Assembly: GCA_000349905.1 (NCBI GenBank)
Contig: KB722760.1
Location: forward strand, 186,001-250,000
Direction of reading: 5' to 3'
Length of the DNA stretch: 64,000 nt
Origin: Volvariella volvacea V23
Lineage: Eukaryota > Basidiomycota > Agaricomycetes > Agaricales > Pluteaceae
Both the position numbers and the translations under genes were made by a program. Under the pieces are notes generated by a model. It searched no databases. It worked only from the letters and a program-made list of their open reading frames with translations, and was not told the DNA's origin. Below are positions 10,886 to 22,496 of this stretch, in pieces; the stretch's first letter is position 1; the number at the start of each line of letters is the position of its first letter.

Positions 10886-13044
10886 ATGGCTCCCTACAAA
10901 GCTCAGTATGACGGCTATGCTCATCATGGCAGAAGCATTACACTCGAGCGTCACGATAAACTGAAGCAAAAAATCAACTATCCGCATCTTCCCCCTCTCC
11001 TAGCTGCACTTTCCAATGGACAGTTACCAAAGTCGAAGTATCCAAAGGCCGATCCACAATCTAGTCCGGTCGGTATCCTTGGAGCTGGGATCGGAGGTCT
11101 CTATACTGCATTGATGCTTCAATCTCTCAATCTCCCATACAAGATCATTGAAGCACGAGATCGCACAGGTGGTCGTCTTTATACCTATAAATTCCCAGGT
11201 GGTGGAACCTATGACTACTTTGTATGTATCCAGTCGGTATTTGTCTTCCCGTTGTTGAAATTGTGTTCTTGTCAGGATGTCGGGGCCATGCGCTTCCCTC
11301 TTCCTCCAAATGCAGATGAACCCTCTGTCATGACCCGACTTTATCATCTTATCCACTATCCACCTCTTAACCCACCTGTGGGGCCAGGGTTAAGCAGTAA
11401 AGTCATCCCATATTACTTTACTCCTAAACCTGGTGGTGGCGACGCATTTTTATTCTATAACGAGATTCGCTCGGATTCCGCTTCTGTCACCGCTGAGACA
11501 TTCAAGCCAGAAGCAGTAAATGTCCCTGAACCATATGCTTCGGTTCTTGCGGATGATATCATGACAGATGTTCTAGGACCGTTCTCACAACTACTTGTCG
11601 ATGACTTGAAGAATGGGACAGATACAAACTGGAAGAAATTTCGGTCTGATTATGACAAATACTCTGCTCAAGCTTATATGGCCATTAGATATTCGCCATC
11701 CCCGAAACTACTACAGCTCCCACTCAGTTCGTTGCCAGCGAATGTGATTAATTGGTGTGAAACGCTTACAGAGTCTACCGCATCATTTGGTCGCGCATTC
11801 ACTGAGGCCATTCTAGATAATGTGATGTTCAACAACGAGGGTCTCCTGAAATCCAAGTGGAGTTGCTTCGAGTACGTTGCCCATCCCCTTCTAGTTCCAA
11901 AGCGACTTTTCAACTGGTATTTCCAGTGGTGGATCTCAGACCCTATCGAATGCAGTGGAGGCATACCTAAACCAGGTAAACCCCAACAGCATTGTGCTTA
12001 ATCAGCCCATTATGTCCATTACTGGTGACCCCAATCCAGGCACACCTACACCGATTACTATCATTACAGGAGGTCCTAATGGGACGACATACCAATTTGA
12101 TAATGTCATCAGCACTCTACCTCTCCCCATACTTCGAGTCCTTAACGTGACTCCAGGTCTCCTTTCACCTCTCCAGGCCATGGCCCTTCATCAATTGCAG
12201 TACGTATCTGCAGTGAAGATTGGTATTAGGTTTAAGAGTCCCTGGTGGACTACTGGAATGGACAAGGATGGCAAACCATTCAACATCATTGGTGGGTATT
12301 CCTCCACTGATCGACCAATTAGGACGGTGGTATACCCATCCTACGGAGTCAATACGCCATCCAATGTCCTGATTGCCAGCCACTGTTGGGCGAATGATGC
12401 AGATCACCTACAAGCGCTATGTGATGCCTACCTTTGCGACTGTTCAGATTCAGTAGCTCGACGGCAGCTCACAGATATGGTTCTTAATGATCTGGAGGAT
12501 GTTCATAACTTGAACTGTGGTACTCTTGTTAACGAGGTCGCGTCTACTCCTTACGACTCAGGTATTTATGCTTGGAATTGGTGTAATGACATCTATGCAA
12601 GGGATTTGTGATCCCTTCTGCTGGTAGTCATGCAATCTAACATTGTCATCTTAGGTGCATCTGCGTTCTTTGGTCCTGGTCAATTCGAGGACCTTTACGA
12701 TAGCCTCAATGCTCCTAGTCCCAACAGAAAGCTTCTGGTGAAGCCTTAAGTACTCGCCATGCGTAAGTGACCCTCTTTTTCTTCCTGGTGGTCAACAGGA
12801 GATTAACCAATCCGGTAACAGGTGGGTTGTTGGAGCACTCGACAGCGCCTGGCGGGCAGTCAATGAGTATTTGGTTCTCAACCACCAAGAATTGCTTCCT
12901 CAATTCTACAAAACCTGGGGGATTAACGAGGAATGGACCAAGGGATCGGCTGAGCCTGGGAGTGCCTGTTGTGTACATCAGAACCTCTTATTAGAGCACC
13001 TCATTTTGCATAGGCCACACCTATTTGAGTCTAGCAATTACTAA
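10886..13044 (+). CDS. Flavin-dependent amine oxidase (L-amino-acid oxidase-like)
   Basis: Oxidises an amine or amino acid with FAD, releasing ammonia and hydrogen peroxide; the true substrate cannot be read from the sequence. The N-terminal Rossmann motif is GILGAGIGGLYTALML (GxGxxG), followed by EARDRTGGRLYTY, the R.GGR motif of the family. Then come DVGAMRFP, a long substrate domain (YQFDNVISTLPLPILRVL), and a C-terminal exon RWVVGALDSAWRAVNEYL, the site that closes over the flavin. The first intron is at 11223-11275, others near 11870-11950, 12600-12655 and 12760-12820. About 640 residues. No signal peptide is seen. Many basidiomycete relatives are annotated as L-amino-acid oxidases. Confidence 0.85.
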
Positions 13045-14134
13045 ATCGGTGGATGTTGTGATTGGAAAGCACGGTGTGTGTGTGATGAAGTTTATATGCA
13101 TGGTGTATAATTAACTTGATGTAATATCGCTGGAAGTTAGATGCATTCAGCAGTCGAAATGGTCTAGTAAGTTTGAGCGAATGAACGTCCAAAGCACGGG
13201 ATTACCTCTATGGGTTGAGGCGCGTTGATAGATTCAACCCAATGACAGAGCATAACCCGGTACAGAAAGTCAAGAGTAATTTACAGCCACATTCATCGAT
13301 GTTGGCGTGTGGCAGGTGGTAATCAAGGCCATCTCTCCAACTGTGTCCTTGTTGCCTATGGATTCGTGGTTTGGGCAAACGTTATGGGTGATGGTACTGG
13401 ATTGGCGTTGTCTCAAGTCGTTTAAACAGTTCTTCAAACAGTTCTAGTCCCAGTGCCTTTGAAATATTTAATTGTGATTCTGAATATGGCCGGAATTTCC
13501 CAAACTTGCACATGAACCAGCAAATAGAGAAGCACCTTCATGCGGTATTCCATTGATGCTCCGAGTCCGGTGATTTGCTGCTCGTTAAGGGCTGTCGCAA
13601 GGCGTCCGGATTGAATGGGGGATGCCAGGGATGGCGCTGGTAAGCTTGCCTGACAATCTATTTGTGCATGTGTGAGCCACATGGAGACTCCGGTATCACC
13701 GCAATGGCTGCTATAAATGGTCAAGAACTTCGAACCCTCGCATGGTGAACTTGGTCAACGCATCCATCGAACTCAGAGAACCTCATCACCTGGACCAACT
13801 GTCAGCTTCTTTCCTATGCCTCGAAGGCTCGCAGTCTCCTCGGCACCCTGAATCTTTCCTCGCAGGATGTCTTGTCGGGGTCGCTGGGTCGTATGAGTAT
13901 TCGTGCCAAGCGCGCGAAAGGCAACCGAGTTGCCCTGGTTGTACACGGTAGGGTCATTATCTATGCACTTGGGCTCCAGCTGGATTGTTGCGAAATGACA
14001 GAAATGACCAAGTTTAAATTCAATATCCACATGCTATTCGGATGAGAAGACGAACCACCTGTGCCCGTGATTCCATGTGATGGGGTGCTGAAGTGGCTGG
14101 CCTCGACGGACCTGCTCAAACGCTCTTGTGGTGC
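13045..14134. other. Intergenic, no gene seen
   Basis: Only short frames without ATG context or splice support. Probably the 3' end of the amine oxidase transcript and the promoter of the GH47 gene. Confidence 0.45.
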
Positions 14135-14142
14135 TATATAAG
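14135..14142 (+). promoter_or_regulatory. TATA box of the GH47 gene
   Basis: TATATAAG lies 107 bp upstream of the ATG at 14249 and is followed by CT-rich sequence, a normal core promoter layout. Confidence 0.55.
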
Positions 14143-14248
14143 TGCTTGAATCTTGCTTCCTATCCCTCTACCTCCATCTGCTTTCTTTCCTCGGGCTGCC
14201 GTCCCATCCCCATTTCAAGCTCGGTTGTCTATTCCCGACACCCTCAAG

Positions 14249-16726
14249 ATGGCCCCTACAAGACTAATCGCTCTTGCGCTCCTTGGAACTGCATTCACTA
14301 CAGCATTAGCTGGACCGGTTCAAAACCCGGATCTCGCTCTTCCTCCAGATGCAGCAGATCACCGACAGGCGGTTTTGGACATATTCACCAAAAGCTATTC
14401 TGCCTATAAGTGCGTTGCTCGCCCAATACAATAGGATGTTATTTGACACTCCTGAAAGGAAGTACGCATGGGGACATGATGATTTAGCACCCATTAGCCG
14501 AGGTGTGTCTTGCCGTACGATGACCTTGGTGAAAACATCTGAGTGCATGACAGGTTTCGTCGATTCAAGAAATGGATGGGGTAAGCCCGCTGCTGATGTG
14601 TTGCTATATGCAGTGAACTCTGCTCACATCGCATAGGTGCTTCAATTGTCGATGCCTTGAGTACTATGGTGTGTGCGTTTATTCATTGTGCTGGACGTAC
14701 GCTAACATTTTAGTCGTATCTAGCATATTATGGGATTAAAAGTACCTATTTGCCACGTCGTACCAGTTCTTCTCCATTTAATTCGTGTGATTTAGGATCT
14801 ATTCGAAGAAGGCGTGGCGTTCTCATCCAACATCGACTTCAGCACATCAAAAACTCCGAGTACTGTCAGGTAGGTGCTTCTCAACGACTTGGCGCTTTGC
14901 AGTTGTGTTTACCCAAGCCACTATTCAGCGTATTTGAGACGACTATCCGTTTCCTCGGAGGCCTGCTGAGTGCGTATGAGTTGAGTGAGGGGAAGTACCC
15001 CGCCCTACTCCAAAAGGCCCAAGAAGTGGCTGATAAGATGGCCTACGCTTGGGTTGGGGTAAGTGCCTCGTCAGTTTCTCCTTTGCGGAAGCTGACGGAA
15101 ATAGGGAAATGATGTCCCGTACGGGTTCTTGAACTTTACATCGAATACGCCTCGGATTGCTACTGTAAGTAGTCTTAAGTTATCGTGTTTTGGGTAAGGC
15201 ATGCTTATATGTGCTAGTCGAACATTGCAGAAGCAGGCACTGTGGGTACTCGTAACGCTTCACACACCCACTCAGCAGTCTGATATTGGCACAGTTGATA
15301 CTGGAATGGAGCACGCTTGCCAAGCATACAGGGAACGACACGTACCGGGACCTCGCTGAGAGATCCTTCCGGCGTATTGCCACAAATGTACGTGCATATA
15401 CTCCAGTTTCTTGCTGCCTTAACTCAAGTAGTTGTGCAAATAGGGAGCACCATTGCCTGGTTTGTTTCGATTCCTTTGCGTACAATGGTGCGCTCGCTGA
15501 TTCCCTAGTTTAGGTCTTGCTGCACAGGGCATTGACCCCTCAACCGGCCGACCCGTTGGTGGCTACGTGGTAAGTATTATAGCTGATCCTGTTCCTTTCT
15601 TAATTTAACGCTGCATAGACTTGGGGTGGTGGATCAGACAGCTACTTCGAATATCTAATCAAATATTCTCGACTCAATACTACTTGTGACCCCTTATATA
15701 CGGATTCTTGGCGCACCGCGGTCGACTCGTCCCTCAAGACCTTGCTGAAGGTGAGGAACTGCCGTACCTTCAATATCTGGTCTTTTCTGACCTAATGGCT
15801 AGAGGTCGACTGTTGGGAATTGGGCGTACCTCGCAGACTACGACAGTAGTAGGAGAATCAGATTCGTCAGCTCCCACCTTGCGTGTTTCCATGGTGGCAA
15901 TTGGTTATTCGGTGGGTACCCCAAATACAATAGAACGCCAACGCATCTGATATCTTCTAGGTGGTCGTCTATTAAACAACCAGACTATCATTGACACCGC
16001 TCTCGAGTTGATCGATGCTTGTTGGAACACTTATCCTGGGACTGCGTAAGCACGGATACCTCCTTCTATATCAGCATATACTCAACCCTCTTTTTGTAGC
16101 ACGGGAATTGGCCCAGAAGGATTCGCTTTCATCTCGGAAGAAGGTGAATATACTGGCGGATCCCCTCCCACAGCCGCCCAAAGAGCATTCTACAACAGAA
16201 CCGGTTACTACATCACGTCATCATACTATATCCTTCGCCCCGAAGTCCTCGAATCCAACTTTTACGCATGGCGCGTAACCGGAGACACAAAATACCTTGA
16301 CAGAGCTGCAAGCGCCATTGACAGCATCAACAAATACCTGACGGTGAACGAGGCATACTCTGGGATCTGGGATGTGAACAACGTTAATTCAGACAAGATT
16401 GACGATATGGAGAGTTTCTGGTTTGCTGAGGTGTTGAAATATTTGTACCTCACTTTCGACGATCCCTCGCATATCTCGCTTGACGAATGTACGTTTCCAC
16501 TGTTTCCATCTCAATGCTCTGTGTTGTCGTCGTGCTCACTCTCTGATTTGCAGGGGTGTTCAACACGGAGGCCCACCCAATTAAGCTCCCGCCCGCAAAG
16601 GACTTCTACGGCACTGGTACCTGGACACCTCACACTGCCCCGTTCACACCTGTCATGCCGGGACCATTACCAGCTGTTAGCGGAATCACTGACCTTCAGC
16701 ACATCATGGACAGTCTCTTGGGTTAA
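14249..16726 (+). CDS. Secreted class I alpha-1,2-mannosidase, glycoside hydrolase family 47
   Basis: Trims alpha-1,2-linked mannose from N-glycans, with calcium. The protein starts with a signal peptide (MAPTRLIALALLGTAFTTALA), so it enters the secretory pathway; no membrane anchor or ER-retention signal follows. Family motifs in order: KYAWGHDDLAPISRG, FVDSRNGWGASIVDAL, VFETTIRFLGGLLSAYELS, YGFLNFTSNTPRIATSNIAE, GHTGN-type block AKHTGNDTYRDLAERSF, GGYVTWGGGSDSYFEYLIKY, then PEGFAFISEE, YILRPEVLES, DDMESFWFAEVLKYLYLTF and FNTEAHPIKLP, whose Thr in TEAHP is the conserved calcium ligand. At least 11 exons, several under 60 nt. The length near 560 residues is normal for fungal secreted GH47 enzymes. 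Confidence 0.93.
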
Positions 16727-19700
16727 GTTATTCTAATTTCGTTCTCTGTAGCGTCATTGCAGACTTATCTACTTATTTAAATTATACCTATTTGTCGGGT
16801 CTTGATGCACGATGATAACACGTTTATTCTTCCTTTGGAATTTGAATTCACCCTATCACCTGGTACTATCGACTAGCCATATACCATTGCGAATTCAAAA
16901 GGCTTGACGAGGAACAAGGACTCGGACTCGGACTCGCCTTGTGCCTATAATCAGGCTGATGTACAGCCCTTCATCATCGTATGGTCCCAACCCTTTCCAC
17001 CGCACTTTTCTTCAATCTTCATTGCATCATATGTATATTACGCGCACACGCTATACACTCGCCACAGGGGGACAACAAATCAACGTCCTTAGCGAGTCGT
17101 CATCGCCTCCCACCTTGGGCATCAAGCTAATCGCGAATTGCCACGTAGCAGCCACCATGGCTGAGTCTGGGACACACAAACCTTCTGACGTACGCCACAG
17201 ATGGAACACGTGTTGGAAGACTCGGGCTGTACAACAACTGTATGTCAGTAAACGACTATCACCTCCATTTAACCTGAGTTCTCCGGATCTCAATTCCATC
17301 ATGGAAACATTGAGCGGCGTCTCGGAAGGCTCGTTCGTTCGTTCGGTCACGGTGACAATGCGTCAAACGGACAATTTGACATCCCGAGTCCGAGTCGGCG
17401 CAAATCGCTTGCTTGCTAGCGTGCACTGGCAAATGCAGATGCAGCATCGTACCTTTTGTTCTTCCAACCTGCAGGTCTGATAACTTGGTGTCTTGGAGTT
17501 GCACGCCGCATGGTGCACTTGACAGGGCAGCGTGTTGCATGACGTCAACGTCTGTGCTAAACGCCGTGCACGTCGCAAAGATAATATTGACTGTCTGTTT
17601 TAGCGCTGGCCGCGGGAGGCGTCCATCACCATCGAGCCTGGGGAGGAGTACTTGCCGTACGCTCCGAGTTTTCTGCTCATGATCATTTGTCAAAGTGGAC
17701 GTCATGTTGATAGCCTATCATCGCTGCCGTTATTCCCGCGTCTTTCGCCCCTTTGCTATCCTCGAGCGCTTAGACCTCAAGGTGAGCTGGCAGTCCTCGC
17801 AAGCGGAGTGATGGCATTGGCATCGCCATAGTAGATTGAATCGACGACTGGCCCTCGATGTCGAGCTTTGCTTGCCTGCGGCTTGAAGACTCCAACCCTT
17901 CCACAAGGATCCAGGTTGGGGAGGTGAATGGAAACAGGCGCCGGCGGAGACGTCGACGCCGCTGGCAAACCTTCACCCCTTCTTGCTTTCAAGGTCCGCG
18001 AACCCGTCTGAGCCTGCCATGATGGTATTAATGTGTCTGCGGCCGTGGCAGACTGTGCCAGAAGAAGGGTCGTTTCGCATCTTTGCCTTGCCATTCGTCC
18101 TGGGTTGAGGGTTTGAGGAGCTCTGACGCGATCTGACGCAGCATGTGAAGGTGCAATAGATAGGGATAGCCCTCGAGGGGCCGAGGAGCTAGTTGCATAT
18201 TTTCGTTGTGGTTAAGATGAGACTTCAAATGAAGACCCCCCAAACTATGAACGTGCTTTGGATGATGCGCACTCGCCCAGAAGTCTGAGGTAGAATCGCT
18301 TCGCTGCGTGGACATGCATACAGGCGCAGAGCGCAGCGACGCCGGCTCCGACGTCAGAAGAGCAAGGATAATCACCGCAGCTGTGATTGGCCGCAGTACA
18401 GTTCAGGTGCGATGGATGTTTTCACCATCCCATAATGCATGATGGCTCGCGTGCGCATTGAATGGTTAAGAAGCCGTCGCCTATATGAAGAAATGCGAGA
18501 ACGATTCAGGAGAGACGCTTATCATAATGATAGCAAGGGAGGGGTTACTTAGGGTAGTGTTGCATAGTCCTCGTCAGCGCCATCGTGGCTTCGACGTGGC
18601 TCAATCGAGCGAAATGAAGAGGTAATATCTTGATGGTAACTCGTCAGTCACGGTGATGTTGGGATCGCCAGTGAGACGTGGTCAAACGCATCATCATCCA
18701 TCATCCAGCCACAAAACAGCCAAGTCATGACGATGACAGTATGAATTAGATAGCACTCAGGCTATCGCGACAGCGACGCCACTGGAAGATTGAGTCTTCT
18801 TCCATCAAGACTGCGCACCCAAGGCAGCATGCAACGGAGTCACGCACGATAAGTGCACAGATTCAAGATTAAGTGGTGCCACTCACGGGTGGCGATTGCG
18901 TTTGCGATTGCGTCTGAGTCTTGTACCAGGAAGTAAATAGCACCAAGCGACGCGATAACGCCCATCTAGCAGCATCCTTCTTCCAATTGACAGTGATGAC
19001 GATTTCCTCCTCCGTTTTAGCACGAGCGACAATCACCGACTCGATATCCGGTGAGCTCATAGATATCACTGCCAGACACGGCATATGTATCATTAGCCTT
19101 ATCTCACGCTAATAGCACCTCTAACCTGGGTGAAATGACCATACCCGGCAAGTCAGACCCCGGCACGATAGGCTCAAACATCCCATTTCGAGAACAAGCT
19201 CAGGCCGCAAGGATAAGTGCCTGCCATGACGGGATAACTACTACTCCCGGCACCCGTCACGGTGCCATTCTCAGACTGAGCCTATGATCGTGATAGGACG
19301 ATAGGCCACCGGCTAAAGCCCCTTAGGTTCGTCACACAACTACGGGGTTTACGAACCATTGGACAGTATGATATGATATGAACGGCTTCCAGAGAGCCCG
19401 TTTGCGATTTCTCCATTCCATTGATTGGGACCTTGGGCTTTAGGTCTTAGCCTTCGGGCTAGCCTAGGGAGGAAGGGAGCTACCCTTCGCTTCGGGGAGC
19501 ACATGTCGTTTTGCCGTGGGTGGGGTGCTAAATGCTAATCCCAGGCTAGGTAAGGTTGCCGCGGGTGCCATGGTCTTCGAAGCAATGACAATGTATGTAT
19601 ACGTCTGACAGAGCAGAATATAATATAAATAAATATGCGGAAGCGGAATGGCGTAAGAGTGGGGATCCTTGGCCTTTGGGGTGAGGGGGAAAAAGAACAA

Positions 19701-21356
19701 TAAGGAACGTGGAACTTGTGACGATCTCGAGAGGCCAAAGTTGGTCATGGCCGTGGTCCGAATCTCGGTCTGATATCGCTCGCATTCATTCAGTTCCCAA
19801 GCCCCGCTTTCAAGTTTTCAAGCTCAGCCAGCGCGGGCCATTCTTGTGAAGAAATTGGGGAATGATGATACGGGTACTAGTGCTGTGATGGCGATGATGC
19901 ACTGACGTGACCTGCCAGCGGGGGTGTCATGGTCCAGTGGAAGAACGAACGCACGACAGCTCGAGTGCCTATGTCACCGACAGCTGCTTCGTGCTGCTTG
20001 ATGGTAGTGTTAAGCCCGGGCCCGATGACGGCAGGGGAGGCCTCCTGAGGACCTGACCTCAGAACGCCATGGGCCAACGGCCTACGATAAGTTAGGAGGG
20101 GAACGAGGGAGGGGATTATGCGTCTCTTGACACATCCACCCAATCAAATGTTCATCGACATTTTTGGGGTGCCTTCACCCGTCTTGCGCAAAAAAGGGCC
20201 ATTCTTTTTCTTTCTCCTTTTTGATGGAACACGTTACTTATGTACCATGTCCCCGTTGAGAGTCACGGCTGCGTGCATGTGCATCATAGGTTTACGTGTT
20301 TTGTATGTTTTTGCTCTTTAGGCTTGGAGCGAGGGAAAGAATTGGTGATGCAGCACCACCAAAAGTCGTCGACGGGCTGGGATCTTGGGTCGAATGGAAG
20401 TTTCCGACGACCCATGGGAGTGGTGATCGTGATGGTAGACACCGGCCATGGTGCGGTGCGGTGCGACGTCCTGCAACGCCAACGCATCGCAAATCGTCAC
20501 AATAAGCGACAGACAGGGGCTCACAGTTCGTGATCGATTCAAGGCTTCTTTAACTCAATTCAATCCGCAAATTCCAGGCAAGGGGCTTCAGGAGTGAACC
20601 GTGAAAATTTAAAACGTTATCTCGTAGACATTGACAATGATGGTACTATTTTGCGATTACACAAGTGGGATATAGGAATTACAACAGGCTGCTTTTTAGC
20701 GAGCAGATCTGTAGGGACGAGACGATACCAGACCAGATCATAGGACCGAACGGAGAAAGGAAGAAAAAAACGAAAAAAGGAAGCAAGAGAAGTCGAAGAG
20801 AATAAGTACTCAGTACAGTCGTAAAATTTTCAAAAGCGTTCATCAAGAGGGTGTGATGGATGATGGGTGGGTGAAAGAAACCAAAAAAGCACCGTAACGT
20901 GTGAAGAGGAAGGAAGTTTTGCGGTGTCGAGGTCTAGGAGTATGGGTGGATGTGAGAATGAAGAGGTATTGATGGGGTTTGGGGGGTGGGGATGACGGGG
21001 TAAGAAACAACAATGAGCAGATATGATAAGTATAAAGCCATTGGATGTATGCATGCATGATAAGCCCGTAATGAAAAAGGGGTGATAGTTCGAGGGGAGG
21101 AGGGCGAAATGGGATGCGTTATATGACATTTTGATTTGATGTACAATTGCAGTTGAAAGAGAGACGAAGAATGGGGAGGGGGGCGAGAAGAAACCAAGTA
21201 AATCACAATCCCAAAAGAAAACCGGGAAGAGCGAACAAGATTCAGATATTGGTACACCAAGGAACATGTGCATCACAGCCCGAGAAATAAAAGCAATGGA
21301 GGTGGACGGACCGTGGATGAAAGAGGGGAAGGGGGCGCTGCTGCCCGAGACGACGA
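16727..21356. other. Long gene-poor stretch
   Basis: About 4.6 kb with no convincing gene on either strand. Open frames exist (for example 17259-17705 minus, 17777-18375 minus, 20830-21369 minus) but have arginine- or serine-rich shadow composition, lack splice-supported partners and match nothing I know. Short (GCGATTGCGTTT) repeats occur near 18895-18915. No terminal repeats or transposase motifs were seen. The right end may be the 3' untranslated region of the gene ending at 21357. Confidence 0.45.
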
Positions 21357-22286
21357 TTATGCCGAGCAAGGAACGATTGAGTTGGACAAGTTACTCTTGA
21401 CGTACTCCCTTGGGGGAGCACCCAGGCATGGTCGTCGTCTCATCGGTTTGCCAACAGCATGAATCTTGTTCAGAAGAATCCCCGCAACCAATCGCGCTCT
21501 TGCATCCCTTTCCTTCTGTGCGTCACTGGCGGATAGGCGAGGAGAGGGGGTGGAGGGGGTGGAGGTTGATGAAGTTGTCGCTGCCTCGTTTTGATCTTCT
21601 GGCTGCTGCGCATGACATTGCTCGCTGACCTTTGCAGCCACCGGATGCGGGTCTTTGGGCGGTAGCACTACCGTTGGTTGAATGGGGGCGGGAGAAGCGT
21701 GGATAGGCTTTTGGATGGGAGTAGGTGGGCGGTTACGATAAACAACCGGCTCGGCGGGTGCTTGGGTGGGGATGACCTTTTCGCTTGACGACGGAGGCTC
21801 TAAAGTGGAGGAGGTAGTTGGTGATTGGGTCGTCGTCGTCGTTTCCAAGGGCTCATCGAAGAATGGGTCAAAGGTGGTTTTGCGGTAAGGGAGAATGAGG
21901 GGGGTGGTGCGACCCTGAGATGGTGGAAGTGCGTGGCTGGGCGACTGGGGATAGTGATTGAAGGCTTTGGAGACGGACAGATAGTACTCCCTGTCAGTCG
22001 AATGCAGACGCTGGGGACGCCTTCGGCTGTGGGTGTAGGGGCTGCCAGAGACATTGCGCCAGTCGCCTCGCCCGACAGCATCGTAGTAGCCCATTCCTCC
22101 GGAGTAGCTGGCTGGAGCGCCCTGGTGGAGCTTGGAGTGCGCGAGATAGTAGGTTTGCGAGTTTTGAGAGGGACCCCACGTGTAGTGCGGGTGGTGGGGC
22201 ATGGACGGGGACGACGCGGCCCATGCGGTCGATCTCGCGGTGAACTGGGTGTGGATGGAGCGGATGTAGTGGGTGGAGGAGGACAT
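21357..22286 (-). CDS. Single-exon Ser/Pro/Thr-rich protein, function unknown
   Basis: An uninterrupted 309-residue frame with an ATG in good context, standing alone in a gene-poor region. The first third is rich in His, Tyr and Ser (SMPHHPHYTWGPSQ, SGGMGYYDAVGRGDWRNVS), the middle has TTFDPFFDEPLE and a Pro/Thr-rich stretch, and the C-terminus has a helical, basic element, KERDARARLVAGILLNKIHA, followed by VGKPMRRRPCLG and PPREYVKSNLSN. The C-terminal 50 residues look like the conserved, folded or binding part; the rest is likely disordered. No signal peptide or membrane segment. The lack of introns and the very long flanking non-coding sequence resemble regulatory genes of agarics, but I do not recognise the family. 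Confidence 0.65.
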   Translation of the reverse strand: MSSSTHYIRSIHTQFTARSTAWAASSPSMPHHPHYTWGPSQNSQTYYLAHSKLHQGAPASYSGGMGYYDAVGRGDWRNVSGSPYTHSRRRPQRLHSTDREYYLSVSKAFNHYPQSPSHALPPSQGRTTPLILPYRKTTFDPFFDEPLETTTTTQSPTTSSTLEPPSSSEKVIPTQAPAEPVVYRNRPPTPIQKPIHASPAPIQPTVVLPPKDPHPVAAKVSEQCHAQQPEDQNEAATTSSTSTPSTPSPRLSASDAQKERDARARLVAGILLNKIHAVGKPMRRRPCLGAPPREYVKSNLSNSIVPCSA

Positions 22287-22476
22287 TACTGGGAATTAGG
22301 AATTAGACGAAGGTCGAGGACGGCGAGGAGGACGATGTGGACGAGGCAGGCTGAGCGGAGGGTTGTGAGAGGGGCAGTAAGTGGTCTGCCAAATTCCTTG
22401 ATTTATACACAATCGCGGAAATTACACAACAATGCCGGCCCTGCCCTTTTTGGCTGTGATATCCTTTTCTGGCCAC

Positions 22477-22496
22477 AAAATAAATAAATAAATAAT
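22477..22496. repeat. AAAT microsatellite
   Basis: Four and a half uninterrupted units of AAAT lie just upstream of the Ser/Pro-rich gene's start, in the direction of its transcription. Confidence 0.8.

Noticed and set aside
17259..18375. Minus-strand frames of 105-148 codons
   Set aside because: Arg/Ser-rich shadow composition, several overlapping phases, no motifs and no consistent splice sites.
21357..22487. Plus frame of 220 codons antisense to the Ser/Pro-rich gene
   Set aside because: Gly/Val/Arg-rich antisense shadow; the minus frame is longer, starts with ATG and has a more natural composition.
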